Assembly (NCBI GenBank): GCA_022508375.1
Contig: JAFLVJ010000003.1
Span: forward strand, 124,001 to 188,000
Direction of reading: 5' to 3'
Origin: Clostridiales bacterium
GTDB lineage: Bacteria > Bacillota > Clostridia > Christensenellales > CAG-314
DNA length: 64,000 bases
Below the pieces are notes generated by a model. It ran no database searches. It worked only from the letters and a program-made list of their open reading frames with translations, and was not told the origin of the DNA. Below, piece by piece: positions 42,370 to 50,312 of this stretch. The position numbers and the translations under genes are program-made. The stretch's first letter is position 1. Every line of letters starts with the position of its first letter.

Positions 42370-42674
42370 TATTCGGCAGCAGGGATAAATTGCAAACAAA
42401 CGGGAATCACTACGCTTGCAACCACTGCCAAAAGCACAATAATATAAATTGTTTTCCAAATGATGTTTCTGGTCTTTACAAAGCGCCACCCGACAATGGA
42501 AACGATGCAAATCATTATAACAGATGCAACAGACTGCATTACCGCTATAGTATTATCGTAAATGTTCCAAAAGGAAAGCACAAACGATACAAGATAGAGT
42601 ATTGCGGCAAACATTGTTACGCAAAAAGCAAGAAAACCGACAAATTTTCCGCCGCGATTGTTAGGATCGCTCAT
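42369..42674 (-). CDS. Small membrane protein, paralogue of the 108-aa protein
   Basis: This 101-aa protein has TAAGGAG before its ATG and three hydrophobic segments at about 12-34, 42-62 and 71-95. IYDNTIAVMQSVASVIMICIV lines up with LAGPVRILQDIATAIMICVV in the neighbouring 108-aa protein (42864-43190). The following Tyr/Arg-rich turn and the third segment line up too, so the two are tandem paralogues. No named family is recognised. Its stop codon overlaps the start of the deacylase gene. Confidence 0.75.
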   Translation of the reverse strand: MSDPNNRGGKFVGFLAFCVTMFAAILYLVSFVLSFWNIYDNTIAVMQSVASVIMICIVSIVGWRFVKTRNIIWKTIYIIVLLAVVASVVIPVCLQFIPAAE

Positions 42675-42799
42675 ATATTGATTCTCCTTAATAATATGTA
42701 AAAATTATACAGCGAAACTCAGTTAAAAATCAAGAATATTCAATAATATTATTTGGGATAATCGTTGATGAGTTGATAAACAGTATCGAGCAAGTAAAA

Positions 42800-42822
42800 A
42801 GGACGCATATAAAATGCGTCCT
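42800..42822 (-). terminator. Terminator of the 108-aa gene
   Basis: AGGACGCAT and ATGCGTCCT with a 5-nt loop are followed by T5 on the minus strand. Confidence 0.8.
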
Positions 42823-42863
42823 GAAGTTATGTTGTATAGTTGAACAAAACTACTATTACCAAC

Positions 42864-43190
42864 TTACCAAAGCATGATGAGTGGGATAACAATTCCTACA
42901 AGCACTACCAACAACACTACGATATACAGCACAAGCCATACCTTTGGTTTGTTGCGAATATATCTGTAGGCAAGTATAGCTACAACACAAATCATAATTG
43001 CAGTTGCAATGTCTTGCAGAATGCGTACCGGACCTGCAAGTCTTGTGCCTATACATGATAAAATCATTGCCACAAGATACAAAATAGCCGTTGCAACAAT
43101 AAGATAGAATGAAATTTTGTTAAGACTCCAAACTGTAGTTGAACGTGTCTTTTTCTTCTTGTTGTTGTTTTCAGATTTCTTTTCTGCCAT
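42864..43190 (-). CDS. Small membrane protein, paralogue of the 101-aa protein
   Basis: This 108-aa protein has AAGGAGG before its ATG. A basic, Asn/Lys-rich N-terminus of about 22 residues (KKSENNNKKKKTRS) precedes three hydrophobic segments. The second and third align with the 101-aa protein encoded downstream. The longer cytoplasmic tail is the main difference. A terminator separates it from its paralogue, so the two may be regulated differently. Function unknown. Confidence 0.75.
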   Translation of the reverse strand: MAEKKSENNNKKKKTRSTTVWSLNKISFYLIVATAILYLVAMILSCIGTRLAGPVRILQDIATAIMICVVAILAYRYIRNKPKVWLVLYIVVLLVVLVGIVIPLIMLW

Positions 43191-43298
43191 AGTATTTACC
43201 TCCTTACTTGATAAGGTAATTATACTACGGTCTATCGATTATGACAATTTATTTTTACAAAAAAATATAACTATGTACACAACTTATATAACAGTCAC

Positions 43299-43988
43299 TC
43301 AACTGTATAGATACAGCATTACCCCGTTAAATATCTGACTGCATATCTGGTTACGGTAATCATCCGTTTGCAGGCGGGCGCACTCCTCGGGATTGGACAA
43401 AAATCCACACTCCACAATTACAGCCGGACAGTTCGTTTCGCGACAGACGTAAAAGTCACCTGCAATTGCCTCGTGTGAGTTGCCCGTAAGGTCGTTGAAT
43501 ACACGTTGCAGGCTTTCGGCAAGCGTCATCCCGTCCTGCTTACCTTGCTGATAAAACACCTGCGGTCCCGTGCGGGTGGATTGGCTGAATTTGTTCATAT
43601 GTACGCTTATAAGCAAGTTGGGACGCGCCTTGTCGATAATTTCTTTGCGCTTTTTCATGTCCCTGAGTTTAAAGCCGTTGGTGGGCAAACCGTACAGTCC
43701 GCCTTCGGACTTGCGCGTATATACAACGTTAAATCCGCCGCGTTCAAAAATGTCACCTAGCGCCTTGGAGTATGCAAGGTTTAAATTCGACTCCTTGACA
43801 CCGTCCACACCTACCACACCGCCGTCAATTCCGCCGTGTCCTGCGTCTATTACCACAGTGAAATCGATAAGCGTTGTCTTCTCGGATGAGAACGTGTCAA
43901 CAAGCAAATACGCCATTAAACCCAGCTGTGCAAAAATCAACGCCAACAGCAGGGCAATTACCCTATTACTTTTCCACACAATAAACAT
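43299..43988 (-). CDS. cwlD: N-acetylmuramoyl-L-alanine amidase, CwlD type
   Basis: This 229-aa zinc amidase (Amidase_3) has an N-terminal membrane or signal segment at 9-30. VVIDAGHGGIDGG holds the first zinc His (H51), KESNLNLAYSK the Glu, LISVHMNKF the second His, and VIVECGFLSN the catalytic Glu. Length and order match CwlD, which removes side chains from muramic acid during spore cortex synthesis. Together with sigK this supports spore formation. It is divergent from the ferritin-like gene, and the DnaA-box cluster lies in the gap. Confidence 0.88.
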   Translation of the reverse strand: MFIVWKSNRVIALLLALIFAQLGLMAYLLVDTFSSEKTTLIDFTVVIDAGHGGIDGGVVGVDGVKESNLNLAYSKALGDIFERGGFNVVYTRKSEGGLYGLPTNGFKLRDMKKRKEIIDKARPNLLISVHMNKFSQSTRTGPQVFYQQGKQDGMTLAESLQRVFNDLTGNSHEAIAGDFYVCRETNCPAVIVECGFLSNPEECARLQTDDYRNQICSQIFNGVMLYLYS

Positions 43989-44091
43989 ATTTCATCCCCT
44001 TTACGCTGAGTTTTTAGACGGTTCATAGTTCCCGTTTTTCCCGTGAAATTCGCCCCATTTAGCCATTTTTCGCGGTTTTTTGCGCGAAAAA

Positions 44092-44151
44092 GTGGATAGT
44101 TATGCACTTATCCACAAAGTTATCCACAATTTGGTGCAAAACTGTGGACAA
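44092..44151. other. Cluster of DnaA-box-like sites
   Basis: Two perfect boxes TTATCCACA lie at 44108-44116 and 44120-44128. TTATGCACT at 44100-44108 and TGTGGACAA at 44143-44151 (opposite strand) each differ by one base. A weaker site is at 44092-44100. A GTTTCA-TGAAAC inverted repeat (44154-44175) and AT-rich DNA follow. Neither dnaA nor dnaN is nearby and strand bias does not switch, so an origin is doubtful; a DnaA-binding control site is possible. Confidence 0.65.
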
Positions 44152-44294
44152 CCTGTTTCACGATATCCATGAAACGGACAAGCTGTTGTTACATGCCTAT
44201 TTTATGTTACGAAAAAGCCAAAAATCACCGTCAAAAATGAATAATTTATGTCGAAATTTTTGCTATTTTGAACTATTGCACAGATAGTATCCGC

Positions 44295-44333
44295 ACTATT
44301 GTACACATAGTACTTTTACTATTGTACACATAG
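44295..44333. repeat. Two 16-bp direct repeats upstream of the ferritin-like gene
   Basis: ACTATTGTACACATAG occurs at 44295-44310 and 44318-44333, 23 bp apart (about two helical turns), just upstream of a TATAAT at about 44358. This arrangement suggests binding of a regulator. Nothing else is recognised in 44176-44290. Confidence 0.65.
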
Positions 44334-44449
44334 CAAAGAATCGTTCAAAAGTAAAAAGTATAATCCCGAAAACAACTGGGAAAAATCTAGCCATACGAAA
44401 CTTGAAATAATGGTCAAGCTCGTGTGAAAAAATGATAAGGAGCAACAAA

Positions 44450-45691
44450 ATGTCACTTAATCCCTTTAACGAAAAACCCATCAAAACAAATAATGATTTC
44501 TACAACTGGAAGGAGCTTGCCGTAAAGCCATACAATAAGTTTGACGTGGATCCTTACACTAAGGTGCGCGTAATACTTGCCAACGGAGCCGAGTTCGAAG
44601 CGGTAGGATTTTCCCACCAGTTTCACCGCCACTGCTCGGACAACGAATTAAGACGGGAGCTTGCAACACTGCGACGCAAGGAACAACAGCAACAAAAGCG
44701 TATTGCAGCCCTAAAGCCCATAGGCGAAGGAATACTGGAGCACACCATTGCTTACGAACAGTTGGCAGTGGACCTTACCGCCATATTTGCCGAGCGTGAA
44801 AGTAACAAGTACGTAAAGCAGGCGATGGACTTTGCATTGCTTGAGGACTTCGACCATTTGTACAGATACGCGGATTTGTTGGAAATGGACAAGGGAATAT
44901 ATGCAGAAAAACTGGTAGGTGGCTACACCGAGCTTATGCCGGGCAGACCGACAATATCCGAACACCGCTATCCCACTGACGACATTAAGCGTCATGTCAA
45001 TTTCAAGCAGGCTAACGGACTTACCAAGCTGGATATTAACATCCTGACCGCTGCCGAACAGCAGACAATGAACTACTACATGAATCAGGCTGCGTTTTAC
45101 CAAAACAAAATGGGTCGCGAACTATATACTGAAATCGGCATGATTGAAGAACAACACGTATCATTGTACGGCGGACTAAAGGACACCACTTGCAGTTGGT
45201 GCGAAGAACTGTTGATGCATGAATACACCGAGTGCTACTTGTATTTCTCCCTCATGCAGGACGAAACGGACGAATACGTCAAGCACATATGGGAAGAACA
45301 CTTCAACGACGAGCTGGCGCACCTGCACAAGGCGGTTGAGCTATTGCAAAAGTACGACGGCAAAACCTGGCAACAGGTTATCCCAGACGGCGCATTCCCC
45401 GAACTGTTGCAGTTCCACTCCAATATCGACTACATCAGGAACGTACTGCAAAATACAGTAAATATCACCGCGCGTGGCGAAGACTACGTGGAAGTATCCG
45501 AACTGAGCCCCGACGCTATGTTCTTCGAATATCAACAACAGGTAAACGGCAAGGACAATCAAGTAGCGAGTCACTGTATAATCAACAAGTATATTGCCGA
45601 TAACCGCAAGGACTACCGCTACGAAACCGCCGAACATCCCATTGAGGAATTGCGCGACCGTAAGCACGACAACACCACAGTCGGCCGTTAA
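44450..45691 (+). CDS. Large ferritin-like protein with two possible di-iron bundles
   Basis: This 413-aa protein starts behind AAGGAG. A first helical part around residues 95-150 has EHTIAYEQ and ALLEDFDHLYRY. A second, around 225-310, has EIGMIEEQHVSLYGG, MHEYTECYLYFS and HFNDELAHLHK. The spacing of the Glu and ExxH pairs is that of ferritin-like di-iron proteins, though no rubredoxin-type CxxC pair follows (only CSWC near 250). It is about twice the size of ordinary rubrerythrin. A role in peroxide or oxygen defence would fit an anaerobe, but the family is not certain. Confidence 0.7.
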   Translation: MSLNPFNEKPIKTNNDFYNWKELAVKPYNKFDVDPYTKVRVILANGAEFEAVGFSHQFHRHCSDNELRRELATLRRKEQQQQKRIAALKPIGEGILEHTIAYEQLAVDLTAIFAERESNKYVKQAMDFALLEDFDHLYRYADLLEMDKGIYAEKLVGGYTELMPGRPTISEHRYPTDDIKRHVNFKQANGLTKLDINILTAAEQQTMNYYMNQAAFYQNKMGRELYTEIGMIEEQHVSLYGGLKDTTCSWCEELLMHEYTECYLYFSLMQDETDEYVKHIWEEHFNDELAHLHKAVELLQKYDGKTWQQVIPDGAFPELLQFHSNIDYIRNVLQNTVNITARGEDYVEVSELSPDAMFFEYQQQVNGKDNQVASHCIINKYIADNRKDYRYETAEHPIEELRDRKHDNTTVGR

Positions 45692-45714
45692 TTAAAGGTA
45701 TCAACAAAACAAAT

Positions 45715-45747
45715 GCCGATAGGCTCACGTGTGGCCTATCGGCTTTT
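45715..45747 (+). terminator. Terminator of the ferritin-like gene
   Basis: GCCGATAGG and CCTATCGGC are followed by T4, 23 bp after the stop codon. Confidence 0.85.
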
Positions 45748-45781
45748 GCCGACAGATGTATATTACACTGTCTTGTTACAA

Positions 45782-46069
45782 CTAATTGTTACCTACCGTC
45801 GTGTGGCGATTGCGGTGTTCGGAATACTTGTAATCACGGTAGTCGTGATCTGTCTCAACCATGTTGAAACGAGATACACACAGCCAAACAATCATATAGA
45901 TGCCGGAAATACCTACCAAGATGTAAAGTAATCTTTCAAGCCAAACCATGCCAAAGGTAATCCAAGTTACGAAATTGAAACCGAATATACCTACGGTAAG
46001 CCAGTTAAGTGCGCCGATTATTGTCAAGATGAGCGCAATAACCGAAAAAACGTTGAAAGTCTTTTTCAA
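45782..46069 (-). CDS. DUF378 (YuzA-like) membrane protein
   Basis: This 95-aa protein starts at the TTG at 46069 with AAGGAGG 9 nt upstream; the longer ATG frame has no ribosome site. Two or three hydrophobic segments carry the DUF378 phrases GALNWLTVGIFGFNFV and LYILVGISGIYMIV. The tail is rich in Asp, His, Arg and Tyr (ETDHDYRDYKYSEHRNRHTT), likely cytoplasmic and possibly metal-binding. The family has no known function. It is convergent with the ferritin-like gene. Confidence 0.88.
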   Translation of the reverse strand: MKKTFNVFSVIALILTIIGALNWLTVGIFGFNFVTWITFGMVWLERLLYILVGISGIYMIVWLCVSRFNMVETDHDYRDYKYSEHRNRHTTVGNN

Positions 46070-46163
46070 AATGCTTTTCCTCCTTGTTAGTTGTACTTGT
46101 AGTATGAAACGCAATTTGAAATATATACATCAACACATTTATTCCTTCAGTCTGTAAACAGAT

Positions 46164-46198
46164 AGCTCCCCTTGATACAAACAAGGGGAGCTTTTTTT
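46164..46198 (+). terminator. 29-bp hairpin identical to the DUF362 terminator
   Basis: The hairpin AGCTCCCCTTG...CAAGGGGAGCT is followed by T7 on the plus strand, although no plus-strand gene ends here. The 29 bp are identical to 31126-31154 in inverse orientation. It lies between recX and DUF378, both on the minus strand. Confidence 0.65.
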
Positions 46199-46208
46199 TA
46201 ATTACTAA

Positions 46209-46829
46209 TTAGTCATCTGTGTTTAACTTATAATTAGGTATTATATTGTTAACTATATCATATCCGTAGCCACGACTAAGCAAATAGCGCTGTAGCTTTT
46301 GCAATGTTTTGACGTCCTGGGGTTTATTTCTCATGTATTTTTCCGCCAATCGCTCCGCGTCGGTCAAAGCTTGCTCACTATCCAACTGCGAATGCTCTTC
46401 GGCTAACTGTACGGCAATACCTTTGTTTACCAGTTCTTGCTTAAGCCTACGTTCACCCTTGGTTGCGCTGTTGTGCTCAACGTACAGCTTGGCATATGCA
46501 ACGTCGTCAAGGTAACGGTACTCCTTGAGACGGCCGATAACGTAATCCACCACTTCGGGCGAATATGCCTTCTTGTTGAGGTAGTCGCGCATTTGTTTGA
46601 CGGTTTTCATACCGCGCCCGAGGTAAGCGACTGCCTTTTCAAACGCTACGGATTTTTCACTGTCGAACACGGCTTCGGCTAACCGTTCTTGCGAAACTTC
46701 CTGACCGATTTTCAACCCCAGTTTCATCACCGTCAGCATTTCGAGGGCCATCGAAAACTCGCCGTCAATATACACGTTGGCGCGAGTTTTGTTGTTTTTT
46801 TGAATTTGCATGTCGGTAATCTTTGGCAT
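46209..46829 (-). CDS. recX: RecX-family regulator of RecA
   Basis: This 206-aa protein is made of three-helix repeats as in RecX: AFEKAVAYLGRGMKTVKQMR, DYVIGRLKEYRYLDDVAYAKLYVEH and GERRLKQELVNKGIAVQLAEE. The N-terminal beta region (ANVYIDGEFSMALEM) is the form seen in Gram-positive RecX. It inhibits RecA filaments in known cases. RecA is not in this window. It lies 145 bp after the 126-aa helical gene. A normal minus-strand terminator is not obvious. Confidence 0.9.
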   Translation of the reverse strand: MPKITDMQIQKNNKTRANVYIDGEFSMALEMLTVMKLGLKIGQEVSQERLAEAVFDSEKSVAFEKAVAYLGRGMKTVKQMRDYLNKKAYSPEVVDYVIGRLKEYRYLDDVAYAKLYVEHNSATKGERRLKQELVNKGIAVQLAEEHSQLDSEQALTDAERLAEKYMRNKPQDVKTLQKLQRYLLSRGYGYDIVNNIIPNYKLNTDD

Positions 46830-46974
46830 TGCTCAACCTTATAAAATAATTTTATAGATTTAATTTTAACACATAGATATATAAAAATCAATGAAAGAAC
46901 AGGCAAGACTTTAATTGAGCAATTCGACAGTATAATATTACAATAGGTTTGAGGTCGTCAAACGCGAGCAATTT

Positions 46975-47355
46975 TCACGACCTCAAACGGTGGTACTTTT
47001 CCACCGCCTCACGATACTTGGAAGCTATCTTACTAATATAGCTTTGCCGTTCGGCAGGCGTTAGCTTACTCATATAGTCCTGATCGGCAAGGCGCATGAT
47101 GGGATTGGACACAAGCTCGTTGCTTTCAAGCATCTGCTCCACCTTGGAGTAAAATTCCTGCTCCTCGCAAAATCCGTCGTAATCGTATATTTGCCGCTCC
47201 AGCTTGCGGCGTTCCTCCTCGCCCACCTTGCGAGTATTTAATCCCAAGGTTGCGGCAACCTGTTTTTCCGTTTCTATATTTTGTTTGGCTTGTTCCCAAA
47301 AGCCACTCTTCATGCGCTCCTTGGCGCGCTTAGCGTATTCTTTGAATGACGACAT
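46975..47355 (-). CDS. Unrecognised helical protein (126 aa)
   Basis: The protein has GGGAGGA before its ATG and is almost wholly charged and helical: KEYAKRAKERMKSGFWEQAK at the start, ERRKLERQIYDYDGFCEEQE in the middle and LTPAERQSYISKIASKYREA near the end. It has no membrane segment or signal. No family is recognised. It sits between rpsU and recX on the same strand, separated from rpsU by a hairpin at 47411-47440. It may be a small DNA- or ribosome-associated protein, but that is only a guess from composition. Confidence 0.7.
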   Translation of the reverse strand: MSSFKEYAKRAKERMKSGFWEQAKQNIETEKQVAATLGLNTRKVGEEERRKLERQIYDYDGFCEEQEFYSKVEQMLESNELVSNPIMRLADQDYMSKLTPAERQSYISKIASKYREAVEKYHRLRS

Positions 47356-47410
47356 TTGTTCCTCCCAGACAGCTTTTGTCTAAATTTGTCAAATTATCTC
47401 AGTAAAACAT

Positions 47411-47440
47411 AAACTGCCTACCTAATTAGGTAAGCAGTTT
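47411..47440 (-). terminator. Terminator of rpsU
   Basis: AAACTGC-TACCTAATTAGGTA-GCAGTTT forms a long hairpin with a T-rich flank on the minus strand. Confidence 0.65.
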
Positions 47441-47492
47441 CTTCTGTCGTACTTCAAAAAATCTTTTGTAAATGTTTTGTAAGAAAACGCAA

Positions 47493-47669
47493 TTACATTC
47501 TGCTACGTTTGCGAGCAGCTTCCGCCTTCTTCTTACGTCTAACGCTGGGTTTTTCGTACTGTTCCTTCTTGCGAAGGTCGCCAATGATACCATCGCGGGC
47601 GCAGCGTCTCTTGAAACGGCGCAATGCGCTGTCCAACGTCTCGTTTTCGCCAACTTTGATTGTTGCCAC
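47493..47669 (-). CDS. rpsU: 30S ribosomal protein S21
   Basis: This 58-aa protein starts with GTG at 47669, with AAAGGAGG 9 nt upstream, and ends at TAA 47493-47495. The translation begins [19 protein letters not shown], continues with [20 protein letters not shown], and ends with a basic tail, an unmistakable S21. It is too short for many ORF filters, and an 89-codon frame in another register overlaps it. It is the last gene of the HIT-mtaB-prmA cluster, which is the usual Clostridia arrangement. Confidence 0.96.
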   Translation of the reverse strand: MATIKVGENETLDSALRRFKRRCARDGIIGDLRKKEQYEKPSVRRKKKAEAARKRSRM

Positions 47670-47759
47670 TGTTTTTCGCCTCCTTTCGGTATCACCCGTC
47701 TTTGTCGTGCTTTGTTAATATAGCATAGCTAGCGTAAATTGTCAATTATTTGGGATAAA

Positions 47760-48161
47760 TTACAATGCAAGTTTTTTGCAAATTGCACCAAGATCCAATT
47801 CCTGTTTGTCGGTGAGCGGCCACATATGAAGTTCGTCGCCGTTTTTGCGCGGAATGATGTGGAAATGCAGGTGAAATACCGATTGCTCAGCCGAGGCTCC
47901 GCTTGCGTTTAATACGTTGACACCGTCATAGCCACAGTTATTGACGTAATGGTTGGATATTACTTGCACCGCCTCGATTACTGCGTCAAGATACTCCTTA
48001 TCGCAGTCAAGCACGTTTGTGCAGTGCTTTTTGGGTATTACAAGCGTATGACCTACCGCGTCGCAAGCAATGTCGAGGAAAGCATATACTTTGTCGTTTT
48101 CGTAAATCTTGTAACTGGGAATTTCACCCTTAATTATTTTACAGAATATGCAGTCGTTCAT
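47760..48161 (-). CDS. HIT-family nucleotide-binding protein (HinT-like)
   Basis: This 133-aa protein opens with CIFCKIIKGEIPSYKIYE and carries the histidine triad HLHFH at 97-101. GHTLVIPKKHCTN gives the nucleotide contact. HIT proteins of this type hydrolyse purine phosphoramidates. Two Cys at 4 and 7 could bind zinc with later His residues. GTAAAGGAG precedes the ATG, and its start overlaps the end of mtaB by 4 bp. It lies 90 bp before rpsU. Confidence 0.93.
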   Translation of the reverse strand: MNDCIFCKIIKGEIPSYKIYENDKVYAFLDIACDAVGHTLVIPKKHCTNVLDCDKEYLDAVIEAVQVISNHYVNNCGYDGVNVLNASGASAEQSVFHLHFHIIPRKNGDELHMWPLTDKQELDLGAICKKLAL

Positions 48162-49393
48162 ATTGTTTCTCCTTTACTTCCATCCAGATATGGGGTGGAT
48201 ATTTTTACCTTTACCACTTCGCCGACTTTTGCCTTGCCGGTGAAATATACTCGCAGATATTGCTTGGTGTAGCCTTCCCAATATCCGCCCCTCTTGCGTT
48301 CACACAGAATTTCCTGTACTGTGTCGCTAAAGCCCGTAGCGAAGTTGTTTTTTAGCCGTTGCTTGATTTCGTTGAGTACTTGCGCGCGTTGTGTCTTGAC
48401 TACACCGTCGGTATCTTCCCACTTGGCGGATACCGTTCCTTCGCGAGCAGAATAAGGGAAAACGTGAATATCGGCAAAGTTTACCTTTTCGATAAATTGG
48501 CGCGTTTGATCGAATTCCTCATCCGTTTCACCGCAGAAACCAACAATCACGTCGGTAGTTATGCCTGCATCGGGAAATACTTGCCTTATCTTGCATACTG
48601 CATCGTAATACTCCTGCGTGGAATACTTGCGATTCATACGCTTGAGCACCGAGTCGCACCCCGATTGCAACGAAAGGTGAAAATGGGGACAAAAATTTAT
48701 TTTTGTAAGGCTTGCAAGTAGCTCGTCCGTTACCACTCGCGCTTCCAGACTTCCCAAACGAATACGTGTGTTAACGCCTTGCAGTGCGTCAAATAGCTGC
48801 GGTAAACTTACGCCCGTATCACGTCCGAATTGCGATATATCAATACCGATAAGCACCGTTTCGGCGGCGCCGGCAAGCTTAACTTCCTCTACAACGTCGG
48901 CAATGCGCCTACTCCTAGAACGACCGCGCAAGTACGGCACGATACAGTAACTGCAAAAGTTGTTACAACCGTCCTGTATCTTTACCAATGCGCGCGTGCG
49001 CTCCTGCGTGGCAAAGCCTATTTCACCATAAACTGACGGAAGCTGCTCAACGTCAACGCCCACTCGTTCGATTTCGTTGACAATCGCCGTCTTATTGGCA
49101 ACGCCCTTTACGAAAGTAACGTTTGCAATATCTGCAAATTGCTTGGCGTTCTTCTCGGCGGCGCAACCTACAACCACTACACGGCAACTGGGGTTAAGTT
49201 TTCGTGCGCGAGCTATTGCCTGACGGGACTTGCGTTCCGCCTCGCCCGTTACAGCACAAGTGTTGAGAACGAACACATCTGCTTGTTTGAGACCGTGAAA
49301 CGCGTTGTGTCCCGATTTTATCAGCTCGGCGACTATTTGTCCGCTTTCGTATAAATTGGTTTTACAACCTAATGTAAAGACTGAAATTAACAT
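48158..49393 (-). CDS. mtaB: tRNA t6A37 methylthiotransferase
   Basis: This 411-aa radical SAM enzyme adds a methylthio group to t6A at position 37 of tRNA. The N-terminal domain has LGCKTNLYESGQI, NTCAVTGEAERKSRQ and VVGCAAEKNA, whose three Cys bind one cluster. The radical SAM motif is GCNNFCSYCIVPYLRGRSRS. The TRAM domain covers about the last 60 residues (ILCERKRGGYWEGYTKQYLR). The length is slightly short but normal. It is placed between prmA and HIT. The 16S rRNA methylase gene rsmE, often found next to prmA here, is absent. Confidence 0.95.
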   Translation of the reverse strand: MLISVFTLGCKTNLYESGQIVAELIKSGHNAFHGLKQADVFVLNTCAVTGEAERKSRQAIARARKLNPSCRVVVVGCAAEKNAKQFADIANVTFVKGVANKTAIVNEIERVGVDVEQLPSVYGEIGFATQERTRALVKIQDGCNNFCSYCIVPYLRGRSRSRRIADVVEEVKLAGAAETVLIGIDISQFGRDTGVSLPQLFDALQGVNTRIRLGSLEARVVTDELLASLTKINFCPHFHLSLQSGCDSVLKRMNRKYSTQEYYDAVCKIRQVFPDAGITTDVIVGFCGETDEEFDQTRQFIEKVNFADIHVFPYSAREGTVSAKWEDTDGVVKTQRAQVLNEIKQRLKNNFATGFSDTVQEILCERKRGGYWEGYTKQYLRVYFTGKAKVGEVVKVKISTPYLDGSKGETI

Positions 49394-49405
49394 TATCTTT
49401 TGTTG

Positions 49406-50305
49406 CTATTTTGCTTTTAGTAATAATGCGCGCCATTCGCCCTTTTGTCTGGTTTCTATTACTTCGAAAATATCCGAGTAATCAGCGAGTACGCCATCGA
49501 GTTTGACGTCCAATATGCCTGACAGTATCAATAGCGTATTGCGCCTGACAACTTGCGCTATATCTTGGCGCAAAAGATGCAAAATATCCGAGGTGAGGTT
49601 GGCAAATACTATATCGAACACGCCCTGCGTTTGCTCGGTCAAATTACCCGTCTTGACGATGCATTTATCAGTGAGCTTGTTGATTTCGGTATTGTGACGT
49701 GCCACGTCCGTTGCTTGCGCGTCAATATCTACCAGTTCGGCGCTTTTTGCCCCTAACAGTAACGCGCACAAACCGAGAATCCCGCTACCGCATCCCACGT
49801 CTAACACGGTTTTATCAGTCAAGTCAAGCTTCTCGGCAATTTCCAAGCACATAGACGTAGTTTCGTGTTGACCCGTTCCGAACGCCACACCGCTGTCCAT
49901 CAAAAATACGGTTTTAGACGTTTCAACGCTTTGCCATTCGGGGCAGATAACAATCTTGTCCGTTTCGATGGGACGAAAGGTTTCGCGAAATTTTTCCACC
50001 CAGGCGTTGCCGTCAACCGTGTTTACTACAATCTTGAGACTGCCTGCGTCCGTAAGTTCCGCCAAACTTTGACGTAAAAAATGGAGAACTCTGTCCGTGT
50101 CCTCTAGGTTGCAGTAACCCTTGACAACTACTTCGTCGGAGTAGTTAAGCTCGATTCCGTCTTCCTTGTAATCCCATGAGGGGTTGTCGTACAGGTCTTT
50201 TATATCATAAATACTTACGCCGTCCATACACACCTCTTGCAGGAAATAGGCTACTACTTCCGCCATTAGAGAATTGGTATAAACGGCAATCTCACTGAAA
50301 TCCAT
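49406..50305 (-). CDS. prmA: Ribosomal protein L11 methyltransferase
   Basis: This 299-aa SAM-dependent enzyme trimethylates L11. The N-terminal domain recognises L11. The catalytic domain has GVAFGTGQHETTSMCLE, the SAM site DVGCGSGILGLCALLLGA and the substrate loop IVFANLTSDIL, which stands in for NPPY/NILA. It lies 12 bp before mtaB and 7 bp after a PadR-type regulator gene, which is not normally part of this cluster. Confidence 0.95.
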   Translation of the reverse strand: MDFSEIAVYTNSLMAEVVAYFLQEVCMDGVSIYDIKDLYDNPSWDYKEDGIELNYSDEVVVKGYCNLEDTDRVLHFLRQSLAELTDAGSLKIVVNTVDGNAWVEKFRETFRPIETDKIVICPEWQSVETSKTVFLMDSGVAFGTGQHETTSMCLEIAEKLDLTDKTVLDVGCGSGILGLCALLLGAKSAELVDIDAQATDVARHNTEINKLTDKCIVKTGNLTEQTQGVFDIVFANLTSDILHLLRQDIAQVVRRNTLLILSGILDVKLDGVLADYSDIFEVIETRQKGEWRALLLKAK

Positions 50306-50312
50306 ATAAACC

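Noticed and set aside
44295-44333. The two 16-bp repeats as a CRISPR array
   Set aside because: Only two short units with a 7-bp gap, and no cas genes; an operator pair is a better reading.
44028-44449. The DnaA-box region as the chromosomal origin
   Set aside because: No dnaA, dnaN or other origin genes are near, and gene orientation does not switch here, so I do not call it oriC.
47426-47695. An 89-codon minus-strand frame over the rpsU region
   Set aside because: It overlaps rpsU in another frame; the S21 translation with GTG start and AAAGGAGG site is clearly the real gene.
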